Below, in pieces: positions 18,175-27,222 of a DNA stretch of 64,000 nt. Position 1 is the first letter of the stretch, and every line of letters starts with the position of its first letter. The position numbers and the translations under genes are program-made. Source of the DNA: Mobilitalea sibirica (GTDB lineage: Bacteria; Bacillota; Clostridia; Lachnospirales; Lachnospiraceae); NCBI RefSeq assembly GCF_015999265.1, contig NZ_JAEAGR010000010.1, forward strand, positions 78,145 to 142,144. Direction: 5' to 3'. The notes below the pieces were generated by a model. That model had not been told where the DNA came from, ran no database searches, and was given only the letters and a program-made list of their open reading frames with translations.

Positions 18175-19218
18175 ATGGAAAATTTAGATATTAGATCTCT
18201 TTATATAAATGAATTGGAGCAGGAACTTAAAAAAATTGGACAGCCGGCCTTTCGGGCGAAACAGATTTATGAATGGCTCCATGTTAAATTAGTAAAAGAT
18301 TATGATGATATGACGAATCTGCCAAAACAATTGAGAGATGAACTGAAAGAAAAATTCCCTATTGTATCTCTAGAGAAAGTAGATGCTTTACACTCTGAGA
18401 CAGATGGAACGATTAAGTATCTTTTTCGTCTAATGGATGATAGGGTCATTGAAAGTGTATTGATGAAATATCGTCATGGGAATAGTGTTTGTATTTCCTC
18501 CCAGGTTGGCTGTAGGATGGGTTGCACCTTCTGTGCATCTACCATAGGAGGGAAAGAGAGGGATTTACTTCCTTCCGAAATGCTGGATCAGATCTACCGT
18601 ATTCAAACGCTTAGTGAAGAAAGAGTTTCTAATGTGGTAGTAATGGGTACGGGAGAGCCCCTAGATAATTACGATAACCTGATTCGGTTTCTAAGAATGT
18701 TAACCGATTCAAAAGGTTTAAATATCAGCGCCCGTAACATAACCGTATCAACCTGTGGAATACCGGACCGTATTCGGGATTTTGCAAAGGAAGGTCTGCC
18801 TATTACGCTGGCACTTTCTCTTCATGCACCGAACAATGAAATAAGGAAGAAACTAATGCCAGTAGCAAGGCAATATGATCTTAATGAAGTTATGGAAGCG
18901 TTTCGCTATTATTATGAAAAAACAGGTAGACGACTGACCTTTGAATATAGTCTGGTTGAAGGTGTGAACGACGAAGAAGAACATGCGAAGGAGTTGTCAG
19001 CCTTAATCAAAGGCCTAAATTGCCATGTGAATTTAATTCCTGTAAACCCAATCAAAGAAAGAAATTATAGGAAAACAGAGAACAAAAAAGTGCAAATTTT
19101 TAAAAATATACTTGAAAAAAATAGAATTAATGTTACTATTAGAAGAGAAATGGGCGCGGATATCGATGCAGCATGTGGACAATTAAGAAAGAGTTATATC
19201 GATAAATTACGCGTTTAG
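18175..19218 (+). CDS. rlmN: 23S rRNA/tRNA (adenine-C2) methyltransferase RlmN
   Basis: Radical SAM enzyme that methylates A2503 of 23S rRNA and A37 of some tRNAs. 347 residues. The cluster-binding motif GCRMGCTFCAS (CxxxCxxC) is at about 112-122, followed by GTGEPLDNYDN and the SLHAPNNEIRKKLMP block; the C-terminal AACGQL provides the methyl-carrying cysteine (Cys near 337). Start ATG 18175 with AGGAAT ahead. It sits between rsmB and prpC as in Bacillus. Confidence 0.96.
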   Translation: MENLDIRSLYINELEQELKKIGQPAFRAKQIYEWLHVKLVKDYDDMTNLPKQLRDELKEKFPIVSLEKVDALHSETDGTIKYLFRLMDDRVIESVLMKYRHGNSVCISSQVGCRMGCTFCASTIGGKERDLLPSEMLDQIYRIQTLSEERVSNVVVMGTGEPLDNYDNLIRFLRMLTDSKGLNISARNITVSTCGIPDRIRDFAKEGLPITLALSLHAPNNEIRKKLMPVARQYDLNEVMEAFRYYYEKTGRRLTFEYSLVEGVNDEEEHAKELSALIKGLNCHVNLIPVNPIKERNYRKTENKKVQIFKNILEKNRINVTIRREMGADIDAACGQLRKSYIDKLRV

Positions 19219-19248
19219 GGGTAATGGGCAAAACGAGGAGGTGCAGGC

Positions 19249-19968
19249 TTGAAAGCATTTTCAATAACTGATATTGGAGAAAGCCGGAAGATAAACCAGG
19301 ATTATGTCTTTTGCGAGGAGAAACCGGTCGGTAATTTACCGAATTTATTTATCGTAGCCGATGGTATGGGTGGACATAATGCGGGCGATTATGCTTCAAG
19401 ATTCTGTGTTGAGTTTTTTACACAAAAGATAATGGAAAGTAGTCTTACATCTCCGGTTACAATGATAGAAGCTGCTTTAAAAGAAACCAACGATATCTTA
19501 CGTAGCAAAGCACAGGAGCAGATTGAATTAGAAGGTATGGGAACTACCTTTGTGGCAGCGACCATAATTGATAAGATCATGTATGTCGCCAATATAGGTG
19601 ACAGCAGATTGTATGTGATAGGAAAAGAAATGTTACAAATTACAGAAGACCATAGTCTGGTGGAGGTCATGGTAAAAAACGGGGAGCTCAATCGAAATGA
19701 GGCTAGGGTTCATCCGAATAAAAATATCATTACGAAAGCCATTGGAGCAAACGAAACAGTAGAGCCGGACTTCTTTGAAGTGAACTTAGATGAGGGAGAT
19801 ATTGTACTTATGTGCTCGGACGGTCTGACGAATATGTTGGAGGACGAGACAATTGAGAGGATTATCAGAGAAAATGATGATCCCCAAGCGGCTACAGAGA
19901 CTTTAGTAAAATGTGCAAACCAGAATGGTGGAAAAGACAATATAGCGATCATAATTATAAAAGTATGA
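19249..19968 (+). CDS. prpC: PP2C-family Ser/Thr protein phosphatase
   Basis: Cytosolic metal-dependent phosphatase that reverses phosphorylation by the PASTA kinase encoded next. 239 residues with the PP2C metal-site motifs: TDIGESRKINQDY, VADGMGGHNAGDYAS, GMGTTFVAA, NIGDSRLY, LMCSDGLTNML and GGKDNIAII. The start codon is TTG 19249, preceded by GAGGAGGTG. The stop is 17 bases ahead of the kinase start, so the antagonists are cotranscribed. Confidence 0.94.
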   Translation: MKAFSITDIGESRKINQDYVFCEEKPVGNLPNLFIVADGMGGHNAGDYASRFCVEFFTQKIMESSLTSPVTMIEAALKETNDILRSKAQEQIELEGMGTTFVAATIIDKIMYVANIGDSRLYVIGKEMLQITEDHSLVEVMVKNGELNRNEARVHPNKNIITKAIGANETVEPDFFEVNLDEGDIVLMCSDGLTNMLEDETIERIIRENDDPQAATETLVKCANQNGGKDNIAIIIIKV

Positions 19969-19985
19969 AGAAGAGGTGAGAAGTA

Positions 19986-22118
19986 ATGTTAAAACCTGGT
20001 ATGTTTATCAGCGATCGATATGAGATTATTGATAACGTCGGTTCAGGCGGAATGGCAGATGTCTATAAGGCAAAATGCCACCGGCTGAACCGTTTTGTTG
20101 CCATAAAAGTATTAAAACCGGAATATTCCAGTGACAAAAGCTTTGTAAACAAATTCAGGGGTGAGGCACAGTCTGCTGCCGGTTTATCCCATCCTAACAT
20201 AGTTAATGTATATGATGTAGGTGATGACGGCGGTTTACATTATATCGTAATGGAATTGGTTGAGGGTATTACCCTGAAGAGATTTATTGAAAGGAAAGGA
20301 AAGCTTGAAGTTAAGGAAGCAGTCGGTATCGCAATACAGATTGCTCAGGGTATGGAAGCTGCCCATGATAACCATATCATTCATAGGGATATTAAACCCC
20401 AGAATATTATCATCTCAAGAGACGGTAAGGTTAAAGTAACGGATTTTGGTATAGCCAAGGCTACAAATTCAAATACCATTACTTCCAATGCCATGGGTTC
20501 GGTTCATTATCTTTCACCGGAACAGGCAAGAGGCGGCTATAGTGATGAGAAGAGTGATATTTATTCTTTGGGTGTTACTCTTTATGAGATGCTATCTGGA
20601 AAAGTTCCGTTTGCAGGAGATAATACCGTATCTGTTGCACTTCTTCATATTCAGGGAGAGGCAATGCCTCTTCGAGAATTAGATCCCAGCATTCCGGTCA
20701 GTATAGATAAAATTGTACTTAAATGTATGCAGAAGCGGCCTGAAAGAAGGTATCACTCTGCATCTGAACTGATTTTAGATTTAAAAAGAGCAATTGCGAA
20801 TCCGGACGGAGATTTTGTTCAGATACCTGCCTTTGTCGCAAGTGATTCACCGACGATTAATATATCCGATGATGATTTGGGTAAAATAAAGAATGGAAAT
20901 TATCATACGAATGGATACCATGATGGGATGAAGGAATCTACCGGGAAAATAGCAAATGAGGAAGAGGATCTGGATACCGTTGACACCAAGATAGAAAAAT
21001 TTTACCTGGCAGGATATATTATAACGGCAATTATATTGTTTGCCCTTATCGTATTTTTAGTAGTACGTTTTGTATTACCGAAGGGTGAAACTGAACCTTT
21101 TTCACCTGAACCGACACCCCAGGCAACTTTATCACCGACACCGACATTAACACCGACGCCGGAGCCGGACCCTACGGCTGCTACTTATAAAGTTCCTCAG
21201 GTTGTGGGTCTTACCTTTGAAGATGCAGAGGATACGATTTTAGCTAAGGATCCGGATGCATTCATCAAACGTTTTGAAGATTATTCAGACGAATACGAAA
21301 AAGGTGTCGTTATGCTGCAATATCCACAAGCAGATAGGGATACAATATATAAATCCGAAGTTTTGTTAACTATCAGTCTGGGACCGGAATCCTTTGAAAT
21401 ACCTTTTGTTTACGGATTAACTGAAGCACAGGCGGAAAAGAAGCTGGAGCAATATGAACTTGACCCTGTAGTTGATTATGTAAGCAGTGATACGATTCCT
21501 AAGGATCATGTTGTTTCAACGGATCCGGCAAAAGAATCCTTAGTGGTTAAGGGTCAAACAGTAAAAGTATATATCAGTACCGGGCCGGAGAATAATCAGG
21601 TGGCAGTACCTTTGTTAACCGGTTCTACCCTGGAAGACGCTACTAAGATGTTAACGGATCTTGGACTTAATGTTGGTAATGTCAGCGAAGAACCGTCAGA
21701 AACCTATGAAGCTGGAATTGTAACATATCAGAGCACCTCGTCCGGGGAGCTGGTAGATGTCGGTACTTCCATTGATATCTCTGTTAGCACCGGACCGACA
21801 GGAGTGGAAACCGATGGTGAGAGCAGCAATGTAATACGCTATATTGGTGATGTAACAATAGATTTAAACCCGTATGAATATGGCTATGGGGAAGATGATT
21901 TAGAAATCTATTTGGAACTGGAACAAGGTATTTGGAAAACGAATTTATATGAGGAAATAACTCCTCAGGATAAATTCCCATTGACAATTACAGATATCGA
22001 GGGTGAAGATGAAACGGTCGGAATCGTTCGAATGTATGTAGACGGTGTTCCGTTCGTAATGCCGGGTGAAACTAAGGCATATGAGTGGTATGTAGAATTT
22101 GAGGCTGTGGAGGAATAG
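19986..22118 (+). CDS. prkC: PASTA-domain Ser/Thr protein kinase
   Basis: A transmembrane kinase that senses muropeptides or lipid II and regulates growth, wall synthesis and, in spore formers, germination. 710 residues: kinase domain (about 10-270) with VAIKVLKPE, HRDIKPQN, DFGIAKA and SPEQARG; a single membrane helix (about 338-362); a threonine/proline linker (SPTPTLTPTPEPDPT); three extracellular PASTA repeats starting near PQVVGLTFEDAE, PFVYGLTEAQAE and VPLLTGSTLEDA; and a C-terminal beta-rich extension of about 100 residues (after SVSTGPTGV) with no sure family. Three PASTA repeats is a usual number. It lies between prpC and rsgA, as in Bacillus. Confidence 0.95.
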   Translation: MLKPGMFISDRYEIIDNVGSGGMADVYKAKCHRLNRFVAIKVLKPEYSSDKSFVNKFRGEAQSAAGLSHPNIVNVYDVGDDGGLHYIVMELVEGITLKRFIERKGKLEVKEAVGIAIQIAQGMEAAHDNHIIHRDIKPQNIIISRDGKVKVTDFGIAKATNSNTITSNAMGSVHYLSPEQARGGYSDEKSDIYSLGVTLYEMLSGKVPFAGDNTVSVALLHIQGEAMPLRELDPSIPVSIDKIVLKCMQKRPERRYHSASELILDLKRAIANPDGDFVQIPAFVASDSPTINISDDDLGKIKNGNYHTNGYHDGMKESTGKIANEEEDLDTVDTKIEKFYLAGYIITAIILFALIVFLVVRFVLPKGETEPFSPEPTPQATLSPTPTLTPTPEPDPTAATYKVPQVVGLTFEDAEDTILAKDPDAFIKRFEDYSDEYEKGVVMLQYPQADRDTIYKSEVLLTISLGPESFEIPFVYGLTEAQAEKKLEQYELDPVVDYVSSDTIPKDHVVSTDPAKESLVVKGQTVKVYISTGPENNQVAVPLLTGSTLEDATKMLTDLGLNVGNVSEEPSETYEAGIVTYQSTSSGELVDVGTSIDISVSTGPTGVETDGESSNVIRYIGDVTIDLNPYEYGYGEDDLEIYLELEQGIWKTNLYEEITPQDKFPLTITDIEGEDETVGIVRMYVDGVPFVMPGETKAYEWYVEFEAVEE

Positions 22119-22119
22119 C

Positions 22120-23001
22120 TTGAAGGGAAAGATTATCAAAGGTATAGCAGGATTTTACTATGTTCATGTACCCAGGGAGAATATAATTTTTGAATGTAAG
22201 GCAAAAGGAATTTTTCGCAATCAAAATATCAAACCCCTGGTTGGAGATGATGTAGAAATTGATACCAATGATCAACCGGAAGGTATCGGTATTATTACGA
22301 AGATACTTCCGAGAAAGAATGATTTAATCAGGCCGGCTGTTGCAAATGTTGACCAGGCTATGGTAATATTTGCAGCGGCGGAGCCTGCTCCGAATTTAAA
22401 TCTATTAGACCGATTTCTTATCATGATGCAAAAGCAGAAGGTATATACGATTGTATGTTTTAATAAAAATGATATCGTATCAGAAAAAGAAATGATATTA
22501 TTAAAAGAAACTTACCTGCGTTGCGGTTATGAAGTTATTAGTACAAGCATGTTAAACAAGGAAGGGTTACCGGATATTACGCAGCTAATCAAGGGGAAAA
22601 CCACCGTGTTAGCAGGGCCCTCGGGCGTCGGAAAATCCTCCTTGATTAATGTTTTACAACCGGATGCCAATATGGAAACCGGGAAAGTTAGTGATAAAAT
22701 AAAAAGAGGGAAACATACCACGAGACATTCCGAACTAATCTATGTAGAAGATAATACCTACATTATGGATACCCCGGGGTTTAGTTCTCTTTATATCAAT
22801 GAAATTGAAAAAGATGAGTTAAAAGATTATTTTATAGAGTTTAATGAATATGAAGACAAATGCAGGTTTATCGGATGTATGCATCTGAATGAACCGGGTT
22901 GCGCTGTTAAAGAAGCTCTTAGGGAAGAAAAAATTAGTAAGATAAGATATGAAAATTATGTTGATTTGTATAAAGAGTTAAAAGATATCAAGAGGTATTA
23001 G
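22120..23001 (+). CDS. rsgA: Ribosome small subunit-dependent GTPase A
   Basis: Circularly permuted GTPase that checks late maturation of the 30S subunit. 293 residues: an OB-fold start (KGIAGFYYVHVP), the permuted G motifs with NKND (G4) ahead of GPSGVGKSSLIN (G1) and DTPGF (G3), and a zinc-binding tail with CRFIGCMHLNEPGC. The likely start is TTG 22120, one base after the prkC stop, with GGAGG at 22109-22113; the longer frame would overlap the kinase gene without a ribosome site. Confidence 0.95.
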   Translation: MKGKIIKGIAGFYYVHVPRENIIFECKAKGIFRNQNIKPLVGDDVEIDTNDQPEGIGIITKILPRKNDLIRPAVANVDQAMVIFAAAEPAPNLNLLDRFLIMMQKQKVYTIVCFNKNDIVSEKEMILLKETYLRCGYEVISTSMLNKEGLPDITQLIKGKTTVLAGPSGVGKSSLINVLQPDANMETGKVSDKIKRGKHTTRHSELIYVEDNTYIMDTPGFSSLYINEIEKDELKDYFIEFNEYEDKCRFIGCMHLNEPGCAVKEALREEKISKIRYENYVDLYKELKDIKRY

Positions 23002-23039
23002 TGTTACATCTTTATACTTTGATATGTAAGGAGGACAAC

Positions 23040-23711
23040 ATGATAAAACTGGCTCCATCAATATTGGCAGCAGACTTTAATAGATTGGGAGAACAAATCA
23101 GTATAGTGGAAGAGGCAGGTGCCAACTATCTTCATATTGATGTAATGGACGGTAATTTTGTTCCAAGTATTAGCTTCGGAATGCCGGTAATAGCTTCGAT
23201 CCGAAAAAAATCGAAGCTTATTTTTGACGTTCACTTAATGATCGAAGAACCCATAAGATATCTGGAGGTTTTTAAGGAAGCCGGAGCAGATATCATTACC
23301 GTACATGTGGAAGCATGTCAGGATTTGCATAAAACTCTGACACAAATTAAGAAATTAGGATTAAAGGCAGGAGTAACATTAAATCCTGAAACATCATTGG
23401 AACGTTTAGGGCATGTTCTTGGAATTGTGGACATGGTATTGATTATGAGTGTGAAACCTGGTTTTGGCGGTCAAAGCTTTCTGCCGGAAACTCTGGATAA
23501 AATAATAAACCTTAAGAAAATAGCCGTTCAAAACGGTTTTAATTTTGATATAGAGGTTGATGGTGGTATTACGAAAGCGAATGTTATCGATGTACTGAAG
23601 GCAGGAGCAAATGTAATTGTATCCGGAACCTCTGTGTTTGGCGGTAATATCAAAGAGAATGTAACGGACTATCAGAATATATTTGCTGAATTCAAACAGG
23701 GGATTTCATAA
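23040..23711 (+). CDS. rpe: Ribulose-phosphate 3-epimerase
   Basis: Interconverts ribulose-5-phosphate and xylulose-5-phosphate in the pentose phosphate pathway. 223 residues, TIM barrel, with MIKLAPSILAADFNRLGEQI, HIDVMDGNFVPSISFG, FDVHLMIEEP, MSVKPGFGGQSF and EVDGGI, which hold the metal ligands and the catalytic Asp pair. Start ATG 23040 follows AAGGAGG at 23028-23034; the frame opening at 23001 has no ribosome site. Downstream comes a large palindrome and then thiN. Confidence 0.95.
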   Translation: MIKLAPSILAADFNRLGEQISIVEEAGANYLHIDVMDGNFVPSISFGMPVIASIRKKSKLIFDVHLMIEEPIRYLEVFKEAGADIITVHVEACQDLHKTLTQIKKLGLKAGVTLNPETSLERLGHVLGIVDMVLIMSVKPGFGGQSFLPETLDKIINLKKIAVQNGFNFDIEVDGGITKANVIDVLKAGANVIVSGTSVFGGNIKENVTDYQNIFAEFKQGIS

Positions 23712-23737
23712 GTGAGAAAGAGTTGGTTTTATAGATG

Positions 23738-23857
23738 ATTAAAGTGTCAAAAGTGCTGCGCACTTGTTTATTGCTATCCTATAACTCTATTACAAGTGGA
23801 CTTGTATAGCGTTATAGGATAGCAATAAAGCACCTTCGGTGCTTTCGACACTTTGAT
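23738..23857. repeat. 120-bp cruciform-forming palindrome (MITE/REP-like candidate)
   Basis: A nearly complete palindrome between rpe and thiN. An outer stem pairs 23738-23748 with 23847-23857 (AAAGTGTC/GACACTTT core). A perfect 19-bp stem pairs 23767-23785 with 23811-23829 (TTTATTGCTATCCTATAAC). Each arm also holds its own small hairpin (AAGTGCtgcGCACTT on the left; AAAGCACCttcGGTGCTTT on the right), and the tip is TACAAGTggACTTGTA. Folded, this gives a cloverleaf-like shape. It has no T run and encodes nothing. It is most likely a non-autonomous palindromic element; other copies in the genome would show this. Confidence 0.7.
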
Positions 23858-23888
23858 TAATATTCTGGAACAGAGGATTCGTGATGAT

Positions 23889-24560
23889 ATGAACGAAAAC
23901 AATAAGACGATCAATAATAACATATTAATAATCACCGGTGGACATGTAGACGAGGAATTCTTAAAACATCAGGTTTTAAAGACACCTTATACTATGGTGA
24001 TTGCTGCGGATCATGGATTAATTGCAGCTGATCAGCTGAAACTCTCCCTGGATTATATTGTAGGCGATTTTGATTCGGTTTCTCATACCCTTCTTAAAAA
24101 ATACCAGGAGATATCGACACCCATTAAGACATTTCCAACGGAAAAAGATAAGACAGATACGCAGATAGCAATTGAATTAGCGTTGATGCATAATCCTTCG
24201 AATATCGATATAGTTGGTGCAACAGGAAGCAGAATGGATCATGTACTGGCGAATATCCACCTATTGATGCTTCCAATGCAATTGAATGTCAGTGCCGGTA
24301 TGATTGATTCTAACAATAAGATATATCTTAAGAATAAAAGTTTTACAATAAAAAGAAACAATCAATTTGGTAACTATGTTTCCTTAATTCCCTTTACAGA
24401 TAAGGTCACTGAGTTGACACTTAAGGGCTTTAAGTATCCTCTTAACAATGTTACTCTGATAGCAGGTAACAGCCTTGGTATCAGCAATGAAATAATAGAG
24501 GAAGAAGCATTTGTTGATTTCTTAGAGGGAAGTCTGATCGTAATCGAAGCAAGAGATTAG
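23889..24560 (+). CDS. thiN: Thiamine pyrophosphokinase
   Basis: Transfers pyrophosphate from ATP to thiamine. About 223 residues. ITGGHVDEEFL, AADHGL, VGDFDSV, FPTEKDKTDTQIA (the catalytic acidic cluster) and GATGSRMDH are family signatures; the C-terminal beta-sandwich binds thiamine (FTDKVTELTLKGFKYPL...). The start is taken as ATG 23889 with AGAGGA at 23872; a TTG at 23853 in the same frame lies inside the palindrome at 23738-23857 and has no ribosome site. The rpe-thiN pairing follows the Bacillus order. No TPP riboswitch is visible ahead of it. Confidence 0.92.
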   Translation: MNENNKTINNNILIITGGHVDEEFLKHQVLKTPYTMVIAADHGLIAADQLKLSLDYIVGDFDSVSHTLLKKYQEISTPIKTFPTEKDKTDTQIAIELALMHNPSNIDIVGATGSRMDHVLANIHLLMLPMQLNVSAGMIDSNNKIYLKNKSFTIKRNNQFGNYVSLIPFTDKVTELTLKGFKYPLNNVTLIAGNSLGISNEIIEEEAFVDFLEGSLIVIEARD

Positions 24561-24762
24561 AGGCTAAGTACTTAAATATGTATTTTTAGAATGAAAAGAA
24601 TAAAAGTAAGTATAAGCAGAACATGAAAATATGATCTAATAACATTTAGAGTAGAACATTCTTAACGGTAAGTATTAATATAACAGTTAGAGTTTTATGA
24701 TTAATAAGATATAATCTAATATTATAAATAAATAAGAAACTGTGTAAGGAAGGAAGACACCA

Positions 24763-25857
24763 ATGAAATTAGGTATTGTGGGTTTACCCAATGTAGGAAA
24801 AAGTACACTTTTTAATTCTTTAACAAAGGCAGGTGCAGAATCTGCCAATTATCCCTTTTGTACAATAGATCCCAATGTCGGAATTGTTCCGGTTCCCGAT
24901 GAAAGGTTAAAAGTTCTGGGAGATTTATACCACTCGGAGAAAGTAATTCCGGCCACAATTGAATTTGTTGATATTGCAGGATTAGTAAAAGGAGCCTCTA
25001 AGGGTGAGGGACTGGGTAATCAGTTTTTGTCCAATATTCGTGAGGTAGATGCGATTGTTCATGTGGTTCGTTGCTTTGATGATAGCAATGTCATTCATGT
25101 GGATGGTTCTGTAAATCCACTGCGGGACATTGAAACTATTAATTTAGAGCTGATATTCTCTGATATAGAGATTTTGGAAAGAAGAATAGCCAGAACCTCC
25201 AAGGGAGCGAAAAATGACAAAGCCTTAGCAAAGGAATTGGAGTTATTGCAAAGATTAAAGGCTTACTTAGAAGAGGGTAAAATGGCAAAAAGTTTCTCTG
25301 TAGAAGAAGATGAACGGGAGCTGATGAAAGACTATAATCTTTTGACGGATAAACCGGTAATCTATGCGGCGAATGTAAAAGAAGATGATCTGGCTGACGA
25401 GGGAGAAAACAATGAGTATGTGAAAGCAGTCAGAACTTTTGCTGCAGAAGAAAATTCTGAGGCGTTTGTTATATGTGCTCAAATTGAACAGGAGATTGCT
25501 GAACTGGACGACGATGAGAAAAAGATGTTTTTGGAGGAACTAGGACTTAGTGAATCCGGACTTGAAAAACTAATTAAGGCAAGCTATCGTCTCTTAGGTC
25601 TTATCAGTTATCTGACCGCAGGTCCGAAGGAAACCAGGGCTTGGACGATTACGGTTGGTACCAAAGCACCTCAGGCTGCAGGTAAAATCCATACGGATTT
25701 TGAGAGAGGCTTTATTCGTGCAGAAATAGTAAATTATAAGAACCTTGTAGAGTGCGGAAGCTATAATGCGGCTAAAGAAAAGGGACTGGTACGTTCTGAG
25801 GGTAAGGAATATATTGTTCAGGACGGAGATGTAATCCTTTTCCGCTTTAATGTATAA
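24763..25857 (+). CDS. ychF: Obg-family ATPase YchF
   Basis: P-loop ATPase of the OBG family that prefers ATP over GTP and binds ribosomes; it has been linked to oxidative stress responses. 364 residues: GLPNVGKSTLFNSLT (P-loop), DIAGLVKGASKGEGLGNQFL (switch II), NVKEDD in the place of the G4 motif, a coiled-coil insertion (about 125-190), and a C-terminal TGS domain (GPKETRAWTI...GDVILFRFNV). Start ATG 24763 follows AAGGAAGG. Length and sequence are complete. Confidence 0.95.
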   Translation: MKLGIVGLPNVGKSTLFNSLTKAGAESANYPFCTIDPNVGIVPVPDERLKVLGDLYHSEKVIPATIEFVDIAGLVKGASKGEGLGNQFLSNIREVDAIVHVVRCFDDSNVIHVDGSVNPLRDIETINLELIFSDIEILERRIARTSKGAKNDKALAKELELLQRLKAYLEEGKMAKSFSVEEDERELMKDYNLLTDKPVIYAANVKEDDLADEGENNEYVKAVRTFAAEENSEAFVICAQIEQEIAELDDDEKKMFLEELGLSESGLEKLIKASYRLLGLISYLTAGPKETRAWTITVGTKAPQAAGKIHTDFERGFIRAEIVNYKNLVECGSYNAAKEKGLVRSEGKEYIVQDGDVILFRFNV

Positions 25858-25938
25858 ATGAAATGAAACCTATGAGAAACAATATCTAACGACGAAACTT
25901 TGATATAATTGAAAATATTATGAAATGTGGTGAATTGA

Positions 25939-26871
25939 ATGGAGATGTTATTAAGTACCAGTATCAGATTCCCAAACCTGGGCATAGAACTTCCTAATGT
26001 ACCGTCCGGTATTAATGTATTTGGGTTTCATATAGCTTACTATGGAATCGTGATTGGTATAGGAATGCTTGCAGGTTGGTTGATTGCCGAATGGATGGCA
26101 AAGAAGACAGGACAGAGTACGGAAATCTATCTGGATTTTGCTTTGGTGGCTATCGTTGTTTCCGTTATATTTACAAGACTATTCTATGTGTTATTCTCCC
26201 TGGATGAGTTTAAAGACAATCCCTGGGAGGTATTTAACTTAAGAAGTGGCGGTCTCATGATATATGGTGGTATTATCGGTGCGATTCTAACGGCAATTGT
26301 ATATACCAGAATAAAGAAGTATTCCTTCTGGCTCTTAGCGGATACCGGCTGTATCGGATTGGTTACGGGGCAGATGATTGGCCGTTGGGGGAATTTCTTC
26401 AACCGGGAAGCCTTTGGAAAGTATACCGATGGATTATTTGCGATGCAGCTGGATAAAAGAGATGTTCCTTATGATTTCAGAATGTCCGAACCAAACCTTC
26501 TGGATAAATATGCAGGAAAGGAAGCGGCTTATGAAAGAATTATGGAAATTAGGAATAATCCGGCATTCGTGGATGGAATTGAATATATCCAGGTCCATCC
26601 TACCTTTCTGTATGAATCCTTATGGAATCTTGGTCTGTTAATCTTTTTAATCGTATTTACCAAACATAAGAAATTCGATGGTGAGATAATTATGTTATAT
26701 TTGGCCGGGTATGGTATGGGAAGAATATGGATTGAAGGACTACGAACCGATCAGTTATTTTTATGGGGTACCTCCATTCCGATCTCACAGCTGTTGTCCG
26801 GTGTACTGGTAATAGCATCCTTTGCATTTATTATTTATAAAAGAAGTAAGAGAAAGAAATTATCAGCTTAA
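25939..26871 (+). CDS. lgt: Prolipoprotein diacylglyceryl transferase
   Basis: Integral membrane enzyme that attaches diacylglycerol to the lipobox cysteine of prolipoproteins. 310 residues with seven predicted membrane segments; the signature GRWGNFFNREAFG (about 148-160) and the HPTFLYESLWN block (about 217-227) are present. Start ATG 25939 has only a weak ribosome site; ATG 25945 is a possible alternative. The window also encodes lipoprotein substrates, for example at 52460 and 48447. A strong terminator follows at 26977-27032. Confidence 0.94.
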   Translation: MEMLLSTSIRFPNLGIELPNVPSGINVFGFHIAYYGIVIGIGMLAGWLIAEWMAKKTGQSTEIYLDFALVAIVVSVIFTRLFYVLFSLDEFKDNPWEVFNLRSGGLMIYGGIIGAILTAIVYTRIKKYSFWLLADTGCIGLVTGQMIGRWGNFFNREAFGKYTDGLFAMQLDKRDVPYDFRMSEPNLLDKYAGKEAAYERIMEIRNNPAFVDGIEYIQVHPTFLYESLWNLGLLIFLIVFTKHKKFDGEIIMLYLAGYGMGRIWIEGLRTDQLFLWGTSIPISQLLSGVLVIASFAFIIYKRSKRKKLSA

Positions 26872-26976
26872 AACCTTATATCGGGACTAATTTACTATAT
26901 TCGAGGGTTTTAACAATATATTGACATATTTTGTTCGATTTTTATGCCGAACACAACATATTGTAAATTATTATAA

Positions 26977-27032
26977 AAAAAGCGCAGAATTCCTTATAAT
27001 TAAGGACATTCTGTGCTTTATTTTTTTTTTTT
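26977..27032 (+). terminator. Strong rho-independent terminator
   Basis: AAAGCGCAGAAT (26979-26990) pairs with ATTCTGTGCTTT (27008-27019), with an inner CCTTA/TAAGG stem, followed by a run of T. It separates lgt from the division cluster. Confidence 0.85.
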
Positions 27033-27054
27033 ACCCTTGATATATTCCCAATTT

Positions 27055-27120
27055 TATAATAAAATGTACCTATAAGTGGAGCGAAGTGGTGAAAAGTGGT
27101 GCAAATGTCCACTAAAGTGG
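27055..27120 (+). promoter_or_regulatory. mraZ promoter -10 and MraZ boxes
   Basis: TATAAT lies at 27055-27060. GTGG cores preceded by A occur at 27076, 27086 and 27096, an exact 10-bp phasing, with a further AAAGTGG at 27114-27120. MraZ of other bacteria binds tandem AAAGTGG/GTGG boxes in its own promoter, so autoregulation of the division cluster is likely. The -35 is unclear (TTACCC at 18 bases, or TTGATA too close). Confidence 0.7.
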
Positions 27121-27222
27121 TACGAGCTACCTGATAACCAAGAGTAGTTTGGCCATACATAAGGATTACCATACTAACCACTATGACAGTAAATGGTATT
27201 GAGATATAAGAGGGTGCGCCAT

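Noticed and set aside
23712..23888. TPP riboswitch ahead of thiN
   Set aside because: The segment folds as a palindrome and lacks the conserved TPP-aptamer core sequences.
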